Shown piece after piece: positions 37,288 to 48,564 of a DNA stretch of 64,000 bases. The stretch comes from Anastatus disparis. Its lineage: Eukaryota > Arthropoda > Insecta > Hymenoptera > Eupelmidae. The translations under genes were made by a program, and so were the position numbers. The DNA is taken from NCBI GenBank assembly GCA_017163975.1, contig JAFFSR010000281.1:1116001-1180000 (forward strand), in the 5' to 3' direction. Positions within the stretch are counted from its first letter, which is position 1. The number at the start of each line of letters is the position of its first letter. The notes under the pieces were generated by a model. The model worked only from the letters and a program-made list of their open reading frames with translations. It made no database searches and was not told where the DNA came from.

Positions 37288-37996
37288 AAGACATATAAAT
37301 CTTGCAAAAAGTAGAGGAATGCGTCTGAGACATATGGGATGCAAATACTAATTTAGCATGCTCTTTATATACTGACACGAATACGGCCTACGAGGACATA
37401 AATATATATATTTATGTCCTCGTAGGCCGTATTCGTGTCAGTATGTAAAGAGCATGCTAAATTTGTAATGGCATCCCATATGTCTCAGACGCGCTCCACG
37501 ACTTATTGCAAGAATTATATGTCTTCCTGAGACATATTGAGACTCAATATGTCTCAGGAGAAATCAATATGGCATCACCGATCCTACTATGTTTCGTTCA
37601 ATATGTCAAAGAGCAATCATATTGAACGTAGGTTAGTGAAAAAAAATGACTCGCGCTTCGACAGCAGCTATACTCATTACAAAATGTCAATCTAAGAAAC
37701 AAAAGAAAAAATCAATAGAACTAAAATTTAATTTTAAAAGTATTGAAAAAAAGATTAATATTTTGAACTAATAAGTTATATTTTCTCATACGGCCTACTT
37801 CGGACATAAAATCATCTATGTCCTTTGGCCGTTTATTCAAGTGGAATCTGAATCTCGAACAATGTTTGCCGCTTGAGCAGAAATGTACCTCGGGCGCGCT
37901 TCGCGCGCCCTCGGCAATTTCAGCTCAAGCGACAAACATTGTCCTCGATTCATATTCCACCTGAATACGGCCAAAGGACATATATAACTAATATAT

Positions 37997-40900
37997 GTCT
38001 ACACCTTCCCCTCGAGGGAAATCTGCATGAATGCCCGCAATCAGAATTGCATTTCTCTGCTCCTTCTTCTTCTACTTCTTCTTTTCGTTGGTATAGTAGA
38101 AAAGGCAAAGCATTCCGTTCGATTTCCTCTTCTTTCTTTGCAATGGATATTCGTTTTTCCCTCTTTCTTCCTCTCTCGCTTTTCATCTCCTTTCCTTTTT
38201 CCTTTTTGCCTTCTTCCCTTTTTTCCTTTCATACTATTAGCTCTCTCACACAGAATTACCTTTAAAAATCCAATGGATTACCTCCTCGAGTTGTGCGAGC
38301 GGTGTACTTGCATTATGACGTCGCGTAAAATTAAAACTGACGCGCGTGAGCTGAAATAAAAAAAAAAATTTTTTTTTTCGATGCTTGTGACAGCGAAAAA
38401 TCTACTTTACTCTACCATTTTTTTTCTATTTTTTTTTATAAGAGAGGGAAGTTATTCAGGTATATGCCGATTCAACAAAAAGCGCTCGCTGCAGCTGACT
38501 CTTTTATTCTTTTTCTCTCTTTTTTTTTTACTTCGTCGAGAGCTAATTTTTACATGATTAATCGTGCGCGCACAAGAGAGATTCGTTGGCCTCCTTTTCA
38601 TTTGCGTATATGACGACGCTCCTTCTCTGACTATGTGTGTTTCCCCTTTTTTTTTGCCAAAAGCTTTTTATCAATGGTGTCAATTAAATGAAATTATAAA
38701 TTTTTTTACGTATTATAAAGATTTGTCTTTTTCTCTTATTAATTCAATGATGCATTCTGGATTTAAAAAGATTTTTGTACCGTGAATAGGTAATTTTTTA
38801 TTTCTGTTCTGCTATGTTAATTTATTTCATTTACATAAATGTGAAATTTTTTCCCTTTTTGTAACTTATAAATTGTGAAATACATCAATATCTTTTTATA
38901 TTGGTCATTCATGATACGTATGTTGAGTAATCTATTTCTCTAATTTATATTAACAAGATCTGCCTTTTGTTTGAGATTTTTTGCGTAAGATTTTTCTTGT
39001 CAGCGTGTTATTTAACTTCTTGCAAGCTCACGGTGGAAACAGTAAGGAAAGTTGACAGCTTGAAAATCCAACCCATTTTTATTTACTTTTTATTTTAACC
39101 ATCTTACAGTGCCAATTTATTCTAAAAATTTATGTTTTATTTTTATTTTTTATATAATGACACAAGTTTAGAAACTTTGTATTTTTTTTATTTTCAAGAA
39201 TTTTTGGTATTGTTTATGGCCACAGTCCTGTTCATCATTTTAGCTAATTAAGATTCTTCCGATCACCTTCTTCCTAACCTTCGCTAAAGTATTACCAAAC
39301 TATTTCCTAAAGAAAATTCGTCATTCTCTAAATTCCGTTAATCTTCTTCCAAATACACTTGAAACTATAACCAAACTTCTTCCAAACAAAGAAGTAATCG
39401 TTTTACCTAACTTTTATTACTTTTTTTCTAAACTATCAAGGATAGTCAATTGTTTTTGCGTCTCGGATTTTCTTCTAACTTTGGTATATCTTCTTATCAA
39501 TTTTTCAAAAGTTATCAGCAGTTTTGTTTGAATTTTAAGGCTTTTTTTAAATTTTAATTATTAGGCATTCTCAGAGAAATTGTGTAATTAATATGAATAA
39601 TAAAATATAGATGTACATTTCCCGCGCTTGGTTTAGAGCTCGTTTCCTCAAGTCGTGCACTAATAAGTAGATATTACAGTGTATATTTATTTAATTTATT
39701 CATAGATATTGCTTTTTATTATAATAAAAAAAATTATTAATTCTTTTATAAAATAAACTATAGAATATTCAAATATCATGGTTAAAATATTAATATTAAA
39801 TGAAATATTTTTTGGTTTTGAAGATTTATTTTATTAATAACGGGTTTGAAATTATGTGACTGCCAGTGGACGATTCCAGTGGGTTGAGTATCGGTTCATG
39901 AGTATGAGAAACATTCGAGGCACGATTCAGGGGTAGTGGAACTATTAGAATGAAACTATCGAGAAATCAGACAGTGTTTTTTAGTAAAAATCATTTAAAA
40001 TAATTAGTTTGAAAACTGCGGTTATGAACCAAATGCAAATTTTTTAAAAGTGCCATATTTAAACAGAATTACTCATAAATAATAATATAAGTTTAAAATT
40101 CCGAGTTAAATTGAAAGGGTACGACTTATTTTATAATTTTGTGTAATATTCAAGGTTGGAAAAAATCTGAAACCCAAATGTAACGCGCTTTTCTTATAAG
40201 TGCATAAACTTTTGTTTTCTATATTTATTCAGTCACGTAATAAATTTAATTTTCTCTTTATCAAATAACTTTTTCTATTAATATATTAGTTTTTAGAATA
40301 AATCATACTTATTTAAATGCAGCATGAACTGACGTAACCCAAATTTTTACAGTTTTATAATTTTATTTTTTTTATTCAAAAATTTCATTTAGTATTGCCC
40401 ATTTATCTCAAAAAGTATAAAATTTATAAATAAATATTTTATTCAGCTTATATGAATATATTTTACACCTTTTTATATAGACCATTTAAAAAAAAAATTT
40501 AATTCTGCTAAAATTTTTAAATTTCATTTTATGAATATATTTACTTTTTCTATTTATTATTCTAAACTAAATTAAATTTTTTATTTTTTTCCAGAATATA
40601 TAAAATATTAAAATAAATTTCTAAATTAACCGTAGAAATGACTTGACGATTATATTTTTTTTATAGAACCTTTCACTCAACTCTTTTCATTTAACTGTTT
40701 AAAAAGAACTGTTATTTCCAACGGTATATAAAGAACCCCCTTTTTTTAAATCAATTTATATGCTATTTGTTTTCTACAGATTAACTGTACTACTGTTTTC
40801 AATTCTGCACACATGTAGAAACGATTTCTCTGTCTCTCTCTTTCTCCCTCTTTCTCTTTTTTTCCATGATACGATTTCAGTCCAACAGTAATTTAGTATG

Positions 40901-42026
40901 AAAATTTGATAACCAAATTTAAATATTCGAGTAAACCGCAGATTGTACTAAATAAAACATTGATAGATCCCACGAGGCCTAGAGAATATTTCCACGGAAC
41001 ACGTATAAAGCTAGTCTATTTTTATAACCCTCAGTTAACACGTCTGAAAAAAGAAAATAAACTGAAAAAATAAATAAATAAAACGAAACATGAAACTCTT
41101 GAGATTTTCGTCTATAACGATTAAATTAGACAGGCGATCACACTTAATATAAAAAAAATCTTCTAAAACGATTATACGATGTGCAAATGTGGAATAAAAC
41201 CGAGTTAAATAATTCTACCATGGAATAAAATTAAAAAGAAAGGTAGAATGAAAAAAAGTATAGCTATTTGCAGTCAGTTATTCAACAGATAGTTTCTTTA
41301 CCCTCTTCAGCTCAACTCTTTCATTTCTTTCTCTATCTTTTTTCTATCCAATTTTTCTTTTTTTTTCTCTTTCCCTATCTCTCTTCATCTCATGCGAAAT
41401 GTTTTTCTGTATTCATTGATTTTTCTGATTTCGCGCGTGAATGAAATTTCAATTGACGGCTTGAATATTACAAAATTTTCTATGTACGATAGCTAAGATA
41501 TCTTGATATATTGAAAGCTGAATAATCTTTTCTTTCAAATCTAGCATATAGGAGAAAGGTTCCATTGTTGAGAAAGTTTTCTTGACTGAAAGGAACTTTC
41601 ATACGAAGAATATTGACGTGTAATAATGTTAGGCTAATTAAACTCGAGTAGAAGACGAACCTTAACTCCTAAACTTGTATAAACGAAGCCCCACTTTTAT
41701 TTTTTAATGAGATACCGGTCTAAGACATTTTGAAACTAAAGAAATTTTTTCTAGATATAGAGTACATTATGTATAGCTATAAGAGGTTTTAATCTCCTGA
41801 ATGAATTTAGAAACTGATGGTTATATAAAAGAAAATTTGCATGACAGTGCGATAAGAAAAGCATGTCGAGAAAGTGAAAAGAGTTAAAGTCAAGAGAAGT
41901 AATGATTGATTGATTGGTATACGCCAAAAGAAAATCTTTAGTGCTGATATAAGCACGTGAGCTTATCTATTCATATTTTCATAAGTAATTTGACTAACGT
42001 AAACGATAATCCATTTAATTTTTTGT
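37997..42026. other. Gene-free stretch
   Basis: No gene is supportable. CT-rich DNA at 38050-38240 gives chance Ser/Leu/Phe-rich frames. A block at 39240-39420 has several CTTCTTCC / CCAAAC-like motifs. CT-rich patches also occur at 40830-40860 and 41320-41390. Confidence 0.45.
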
Positions 42027-42408
42027 TACACTGTAAAAAATTTTCTGTGATTAGTCAAAATATTTGTGTTTAAATTTGCGCACCTGCGCCTGAAATCATC
42101 ATTAAATTTTTTGCAACCAGAAATTTTCGTATAATTTTCGTCAAATTTACATTGTATTTACTTTAATGTAAATGTACTTTCTTATTAAAATTGTCTCATA
42201 ACTTAGAATTACATATTTTATATGCTTTCTTACTAACATTGTCTCATAACTTAGAATTACATATTTTATGATTCAAAATTGTATATTATTTCTAAATTTT
42301 TGTGTTGAAATTATTATTTTAAAATCTATGCAAATATTATTTGTAAATTTTAACACAAAGAAATTGTGTTTCACTTGAAACACTTTTATGAAAACTGTTT
42401 AGAGTGTA
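42027..42408. mobile_element. MITE-like element B with TACACT termini
   Basis: The left end TACACTGTAAAAAATTTT faces a right end whose reverse complement is TACACTCTAAACAGTTTT. The interior carries, in inverted orientation, the TGTGTTAAAATTTACAAATA segment of the element at about 23100-23365. It contains a tandem duplication at 42178-42273. The ends resemble those of the 32878 element (ACTGTAAAAAATTTT). Confidence 0.6.
42178..42273. repeat. Two-unit tandem duplication, period 48 bp
   Basis: TTGTCTCATAACTTAGAATT recurs at 42191 and 42239 with the same following ACATATTTTAT. Only a few substitutions separate the units, so the duplication happened after or during spread of the host MITE. Confidence 0.8.
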
Positions 42409-42460
42409 TTTTTAGATGAAAAACATGAATATGTACAGAAAATACAATATTCATTTCTAG

Positions 42461-42662
42461 AAGTCGTCAGTGGCTTACTCAGTAGAGCGATGGATTCATA
42501 ATCTCGAGGTCTCGAGTTCGAATCCCACTCTCGGCCGAATGATACAAGCATCACTGTACGTTACATGTGCTGAAGTTCACAAACACACTGACGACCTCCG
42601 TCGCTAATTAGCATCGCACTGATAGCTGAAATACAGCGATGATAAATAAAATTTAAAAAAAA
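42461..42662 (+). mobile_element. tRNA-derived SINE, copy 4 (family A)
   Basis: The head is AAGTCGTCAGTGGCTTACTC and so on, with the B box GAGTTCGAATCC near 42513 and TCATAATCT between the boxes as in tRNA-Met. The body has GATACAAGCATCACTGTA, CGTTACATGTGCT, CACACTGACGACCTCCGTCG and an end CAGCGATGATAAATAAAA. The 5' GTCGTCAGTG (42463-42472) is the exact reverse complement of CACTGACGAC (42586-42595) in the body. Confidence 0.87.
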
Positions 42663-42675
42663 ATGTATTTGTGGA

Positions 42676-42710
42676 GACCAAATATATTTATACTTGATAT
42701 ATATTTGGTC
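42676..42710. repeat. Perfect 12-bp hairpin
   Basis: GACCAAATATAT (42676-42687) pairs with ATATATTTGGTC (42699-42710), immediately downstream of the SINE tail. Confidence 0.65.
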
Positions 42711-45119
42711 TTTTATATTGATTCTTTTTATTTTATTTGTGTCAATCACAAAATTTTAATTTTCAATTATTAATTAATGAACGAATATTAATATCTTTTA
42801 AATTTAATAATACTTAAGAATTTTTTATAAAATTTTTTTCCTCTAAAACCTTCATAAAATCAATAATACTGATGAACCGCCATTCAAAATGAAGAAATTA
42901 AGGAGAGAGCAGACGTTTCAATTACTTTTTGTCGTTCATTCGCTACCGTTTCTACAATTTATAATTAATATTACGTGAAATGAATTTTATAAATATTAAC
43001 TAACGAATAAAAAATTCTGAAAAAAAACAATGTTAAAATTAATTAATAAAGATTTTCTGTTATATTTAATTTTTTAATCAGTTAATATGATTTTTTATTA
43101 ATTTATTTACATTTAATATTTTTATTTGCAATTTTAATATTATAAAAATTCCATCCGCTTAAAAGACTCAATGTTTTTTCTTTAATGTAATGCAGCAAAA
43201 AAAAATTTCCATAATTCATAGAATAACCTCTTTTTTATGTCACACGTTTACATATTAATGCGTACTCAAATTAATTTAAAAATAAAAAAGTGCAGATTAA
43301 TGAAATACGTTGTTCAAAGCTTTAAAAATAAAAAAAGGGCACTGACTCTATTATGAGTATATTTTTATGAAACCACTCGTAAAATATATTTTTGCAAAAT
43401 CTTTTCATTCCAAATGAATTCTGACGCTACATAATAAATATTCGATTGAAGCTTTTCGATCTCGTTGAAATGAGATTCAAAAGCATAAAAAAAAAGAACT
43501 GCTGATTTCGAATAACGAATTCAATTGCGATTGTATTATTCTTTTTTTAACGAAATATATGATGTAATATTAAATTTTTTTTCATACAATTAATATATTT
43601 CGTCATACGTAAGATTTATTGACCTAACTTGGAAAAAAAATTTTAATAAAGTTAAATTATCACTTCCTCGATTACTTTTACGATCACTCTCGTACAAATT
43701 AACCTAGATATTTAAAAAAAATTCTTTTTTTCACTTTTTTCACATCAGTCAAGTATTTTAACTTTTCCAAGTTTTCAACGAAGAAAAAACTCCCTCCAGA
43801 AAAAGTCCTACACTTTTTTTATTGAGTTAGTAGATATTACGTTTGTTAAAAGAAAATTTTTAAGTTTTAACGATAAAAATTGATAATTTACTAAAAATAA
43901 TCAATTATAAATTAAATTTAAAAATTTGTCAAAAGTCCTTTAATAAATAATCAACGTTAGACATTTATCGATAAATAATTCAAAAATAAATGAAAACTAT
44001 TAAATATTCTCATATAACTTTAAGAACCATTAACCATCTCATTATAGTATATAACCTAAATTTCTATTTGCTTTATGTAAGAACAAAATTTTCCTTAGTG
44101 AGCTACAAAGAGAATCGTTTATTTCCCTTATAAAAGCTTTGTAAGATCTTCCACCCAGGAGAATCGGCAAACCTTAACGTTAAAGTTCATTTTTCATACT
44201 TTAATACAAAAAATTCTGAAAAATTTTAATAATTATTTAAAGAATTCTTACATCTAATGTAACTTTTTTCATGTAATCACAAACCACGTAAAAAAAAGAC
44301 TTGAAAAAAATCGTATCCTTGAATCATTTCTTGTTAAGGTAATTAAAAAAAACCAACGACGCACAAGTAAATCAAACATCCATCTTAATATATATCTGTG
44401 TATATATATATAGAAAGCCAGAATAACCGCAAGCCACAGTACTCGGGAAATGAGTAGCTTTAGTAAGACATTCGATATAGACACGTTGTAAAAAGGGGTG
44501 GGTAGTGAGAGAGAGAGAGAGGCAAAAGGAGCAAAGAGAGAGGAAACCACCGGCGAGAAAATTACACGATTTTCAAACCTCTTCGGAGAAGTTTCTTCTC
44601 CTTTTTTTCTTCTTTTTTTTTTTTTCTCATCAAGTTTCTGTTTTTTTTTTATTTCTTTCTCTTTAGTCTCTCTCTTCCTGGAGTATTTCGTTCTCCTTTT
44701 TTTTCGAGTACCGCTTTCCCTTAACTAGAGCGGAATTGACAATCTGTTCGTTTTATTGTGATGAAACTTGACGCTACTAGTGAACGTCTGCTTGGCCTGA
44801 TGCTTTCTATCATTGCGCTCGAATAGAAATGAAATTCAAAAAAGCTTGCCAGACAAAAATTGATATCAGTATCAATTTTTTTTTTACAACCAAATAAGTT
44901 TTCTTATCCCTTTTTTTATATTTCACTTTTCTTTATTCATTCATCGACAAAGATACATACGTATATTTTCGTTTAATAAAAATTCAACGTTATTAAAAGG
45001 GCGATTGTTGAAACAAGAAAATTTGATATATACATAAATAAGATTGGAAAGATGCGTACATAAAGAAGAAAATGAAGAAAACGCTGGAATCATATAAAAT
45101 ATAAAGTGAATTGTATGTT

Positions 45120-45290
45120 TGTTATACGCTTTAAACCAGCGACGTTTTTAACGCGGCCTTGTGACGCGCTCGCCTTTATTTCGTTTCTCCAACTGTCTGA
45201 CTACAGACGCATACCAACTACTGTGTGCCATTCATCTACGAGCAGCAGAGAACAGAGAACAGAGAGGAAGATAGAGAGAAACAAGTAAGG
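45120..45290 (+). other. Possible 5' UTR exon or promoter-proximal island
   Basis: A GC-richer block (CGACGTTTTTAACGCGGCC, CTGTCTGACTACAGACG) leads into a purine-rich stretch with tandem AGAGAACAG units and then ACAAGTAAGG at about 45281, which fits a splice-donor consensus (AAG/GTAAG-like). No downstream coding exon is identified, so this is only a candidate. Confidence 0.2.
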
Positions 45291-46139
45291 TTGGATCATA
45301 AATGTAATAAACTCCCACTACCTCCTGTACCTTCCAGTATAAATTTCCATTTCTCCGCATCCAATTTTCTACGTTTTTTCTTATCCCGTAAACAAAGATA
45401 GACGTGCGCCTAGCTTCTACCAATTCCATCTATGGTGCAAATACATTCACAGACACTTACACGTATGCATACGCACCTTTGCATGCATATACTTATGTAC
45501 ATAAATACACATTTATGCACGTATATGTGTACCCATAATCATATTAGTGCACGTTCAATATAAAGTAATAAACATAATTCACTTATACAAAGATACATAA
45601 ACGCATAGACAAACATACACAAGCACAAACAAATTCTTGACATATCTACTATGCTTTAAACTTATAGATTTTTCTATAAAATTTTATATCTGCGAGCATT
45701 GATAAAGCGAAAAATAAACTTCCCGCGTTACTGCAAACAGAGCCGAGTTTAATTCTTCGTGAAACAAACTAATTTAAATGATCTGCTAAAGAATATACGA
45801 ACGTTTGCTTTCATATACGTATATATAAAAAAATAACAAAAAATACATTTCCACACGTACGTTGAAAGAGAAAGAGAAAAACAAAGCAACAAATTTTCCA
45901 TATTTATTTGTATATGTCCACGCATACATAAAAAGCTTTGGAAAAAAAGCTCTTTTCGCATTGCATTTTCTCCCATAAAATACATGTATACTATTCCTAC
46001 AGTATAGTAGTACCCTATTGCCACTACTATATATTTGTTTCTGTGTATATATACATCTATATACTCATTCGATTGCATTCGCGAATAGTATGGCTACAGA
46101 ATGTGTCAATAAGAGTAAAAGCCTACAACAGCAGCATTC

Positions 46140-46140
<1 letters not shown>

Positions 46141-46174
<34 letters not shown>
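46141..46174. repeat. (TA)n microsatellite
   Basis: About 17 uninterrupted TA units. Confidence 0.9.
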
Positions 46175-46177
<3 letters not shown>

Positions 46178-46389
46178 GTATGGACAGAGAGTAAGACAGA
46201 CAGAGAGAGAGGGTGAAGTTACCCTATACTCGGCTAACAATAAATAAGCAAACACAGTAACATTGTACAAACACTGCACAAACTCGTTCCCTCTCTTTCG
46301 CGTTCGCACAGTTGCTCTGAAATCCGTGCGTAAATGCGTTACTACTCGTTCAGACATATATAGATATGAATGTGATTCTACATTTATAA

Positions 46390-46391
<2 letters not shown>

Positions 46392-46431
<40 letters not shown>
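46392..46431. repeat. (TA)n microsatellite
   Basis: About 20 uninterrupted TA units, 220 bp from another TA tract. Confidence 0.9.
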
Positions 46432-46433
<2 letters not shown>

Positions 46434-48146
46434 ATAAAGCTTTAACTGCACACACTACTAATCCCCAAAGCGGAACTTGCATAATGAAAAGCATTTACTT
46501 CAATATGGGGACAAGTGCTACGTGTTATCGTTATTAATGCTTTACTCCCTTCCTCTTCCCTCACCCCCTTATAGTATTAGTAGTAGGTCCATATAACCCA
46601 CACAACCTTCTCACTCTCTCCATATCCTATCACTTTAAGCCATTTTGGGCTTTTAGACTCTAAGGACTTCATCTAAAAGCCATTACACGCTTTAGAAACT
46701 TGTCTCAATCCCTCCTTTTCTTCATTTGAACGCACACATACACATACGTAGAGTAACATATACTATTATTTTACAAGATGGTATAAGGAAATTTCACAGG
46801 TGAATACTTACAATTAAAACTGTATTAATGAAATTTACTGCTAAGATTTCTAAACGATTTAACAAGCAAGTTAAACGGAAGAAAGAAGAAAAAAGAGAGG
46901 GAGTACAAGAATAAAGTAAAAATAATGGATACGATAGTTAAATTTATTTCTATGTGTGCATTGGGTTAAGGTTTGTTAGAGAACAATCTTAAGAGGATGG
47001 TTTTCAAGTAGAAATAAGAAGAGAGAGAGAGGATATGAGATCTCGTAAACGAGATATGCAGAGGGTAGAGAGAAGAGATTCAACAGAAGGAATATGGAAA
47101 CTCCGAAGCCAAGGATGACTTCTACTTCTCGGATGAGAGAAGAAAGTTTTAAAAGGGGGAGAGAGAGAAAGAAGGGGAGTAATATGCTCTTTCGCCTCTT
47201 TTGGACTTGAGGAAAATATGCTTCAGAATGTCTGCATGTGCTCAAGTGCCTGATGCTTGGATTAAGTTTGAAAAAGGTTCAAAAGTATTAATTGAAGGAC
47301 TTTCGTAAAAGTGCCTATAGTACGTGTATTATACTTAATGTATGAAAAAAATTTTAACTATTAAAAAAAAAGTTAAATTATTAATTAATCAGTTAATAAT
47401 GGTTATAAATTAGTTAAAAAACGAAAATCATGTCAAAAAAAATAACGATTATCCTTCTATTTTTAAATAGGTTATGATATAATTTGATTTATCAACAAAT
47501 TTATTTATAATATTAAGATTCAGGATAAAGCAGCAATAATGAATTTGATCATTAAATCTAAATATACGAACTGTTTATCCTATCTTTTAAATTAAAAAAA
47601 ATTCGACATGGTTTATTTTCTTTCATATTATAAATTATTTTAAAGATATTGATTTTAGACAAAAAAAAATAAAATCTCAATTATCTTACGTGTAAATAAC
47701 AAAAATATAATCTTTCTATATTGTAAATTAAAAAATTTTTTTCATTTACGTAAATAAAAAATAGTCTAGACTTTATGCGTGCTAAAATGTAAGACAGAAG
47801 AAAATTAAAAGAAAATACGAAATACGCTTGATTAAATAGCAGAAAAATTATGAAAGAATAAAGTATGAACATAAAAACGAAATATTAATTACCAAAGTAA
47901 GCGTTCTACCTTAGTAAGAAATTCGTTATATCAGTACGAGATTTTCTCGAATTAAATGTCAGTCTTGAAATGTATTCCGTACAAGTTAATTTTTTGTTGT
48001 AAAATCTTCATACATAACTTATATAAGCTTAGCAGAAAATGAAACGTAATGAAGTTATGAAAAAAATTAAATGTTTCTGCATATACAAATGTATGATGAT
48101 ATCAATTGCAAACATTTGATAAAAAAAATAAAAAATTGTAATCATT

Positions 48147-48512
48147 ACTAAGAATTGAACTTGTAGAGCGCGGTGGCGTAATGGATAGAGCTCTTGCCTT
48201 CAACGCGGAGGGCATGGGTTCGAATCCTGGCCAGGTACCTCTAACTTTTTTTTCGAAAGAAAATAAGTGTATGTGCTATTTATATCGCGACTCTTTAAAA
48301 AATCCGACCTCATTGGGTATCGGTTGATTGTTGGTTACAAAAGTGGCTGACCATCCATCGGTAGTCAAAGTTTTCGGTATGGTGGGTCTGACAGTCCTAG
48401 CCTGATGTAATGTGTTAAACAGATGCCGGGCGGGGGACTTCCTCGACTTCACCATATATAAAAGGTTAATCATATAGAGGACAATATCCTTTATATATTG
48501 ATATTTTTTTTC

Positions 48513-48551
<39 letters not shown>

Positions 48552-48564
48552 AAGAATTGAACTT
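48147..48564 (+). mobile_element. tRNA-derived SINE, family B, recent insertion
   Basis: The 16-bp direct repeat ACTAAGAATTGAACTT (48147-48162 and 48549-48564) is perfect. The head has the A box TGGCGTAATGG near 48173 and the B box GGGTTCGAATCC near 48217; the TGGCGTAATGGATAGAG D-arm is closest to tRNA-Arg. The body of about 260 bp is unrelated to family A (GGTATCGGTTGATTGTTGG, CATCCATCGGTAGTCAAAG, GATGCCGGGCGGGGGACTTC). The element ends in a poly(A) tail of over 30 A. Perfect flanks and a long tail indicate a young LINE-mediated insertion. Confidence 0.92.

Larger units (their letters stand above)
36818..37996. mobile_element. Large nested palindrome (fold-back element), about 1.18 kb
   Basis: The whole block is a near-perfect palindrome centred between 37406 and 37407. 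Outer ends ATATATTAGTTATATATG (36818) and its reverse complement (to 37996) pair, and landmarks fall symmetrically: 37255-37287 mirrors 37526-37558, and 37185-37218 mirrors the CGTTCAATATG pair near 37595-37628. Each arm contains its own hairpin of about 160 bp (36833-36993 and mirror) with a GC-rich tip, plus smaller palindromes. Eight copies of a GGCCGTAT box alternate in orientation. The arms differ by scattered substitutions and indels (for example GTTTAT at 37831 where the other boxes have GTAT), so it is not a simple mirrored read artefact. No transposase is encoded. It is most like a fold-back type non-autonomous DNA element; the superfamily is unknown. Confidence 0.85.
42711..48146. 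other. Gene-free stretch with microsatellites
   Basis: No gene is supportable. GC-richer and CT/GA-rich DNA at 44490-45430 may contain a 5' exon (listed separately). (TA)n tracts lie at 46141-46174 and 46392-46431, and GA-rich DNA at 47020-47180. The remaining frames are low-complexity. Confidence 0.45.

Noticed and set aside
36818..37996. Assembly artefact from a mirrored read
   Set aside because: The arms carry independent substitutions and indels and contain nested palindromes, which a simple mirrored read would not create. A read-level check is still listed in the findings.
36705..38265. Matching peptides (MSRN-PRARFARPRQFQ-) encoded by both palindrome arms
   Set aside because: The match is a necessary result of inverted arms. 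The frames cross the GC-rich hairpin and run into unrelated flanking DNA, so they are not evidence of a protein.
48165..48240. Functional tRNA-Arg-like gene
   Set aside because: The anticodon loop would read UCA and the segment is embedded between perfect target duplications with a 3' body and poly(A), which marks a SINE.
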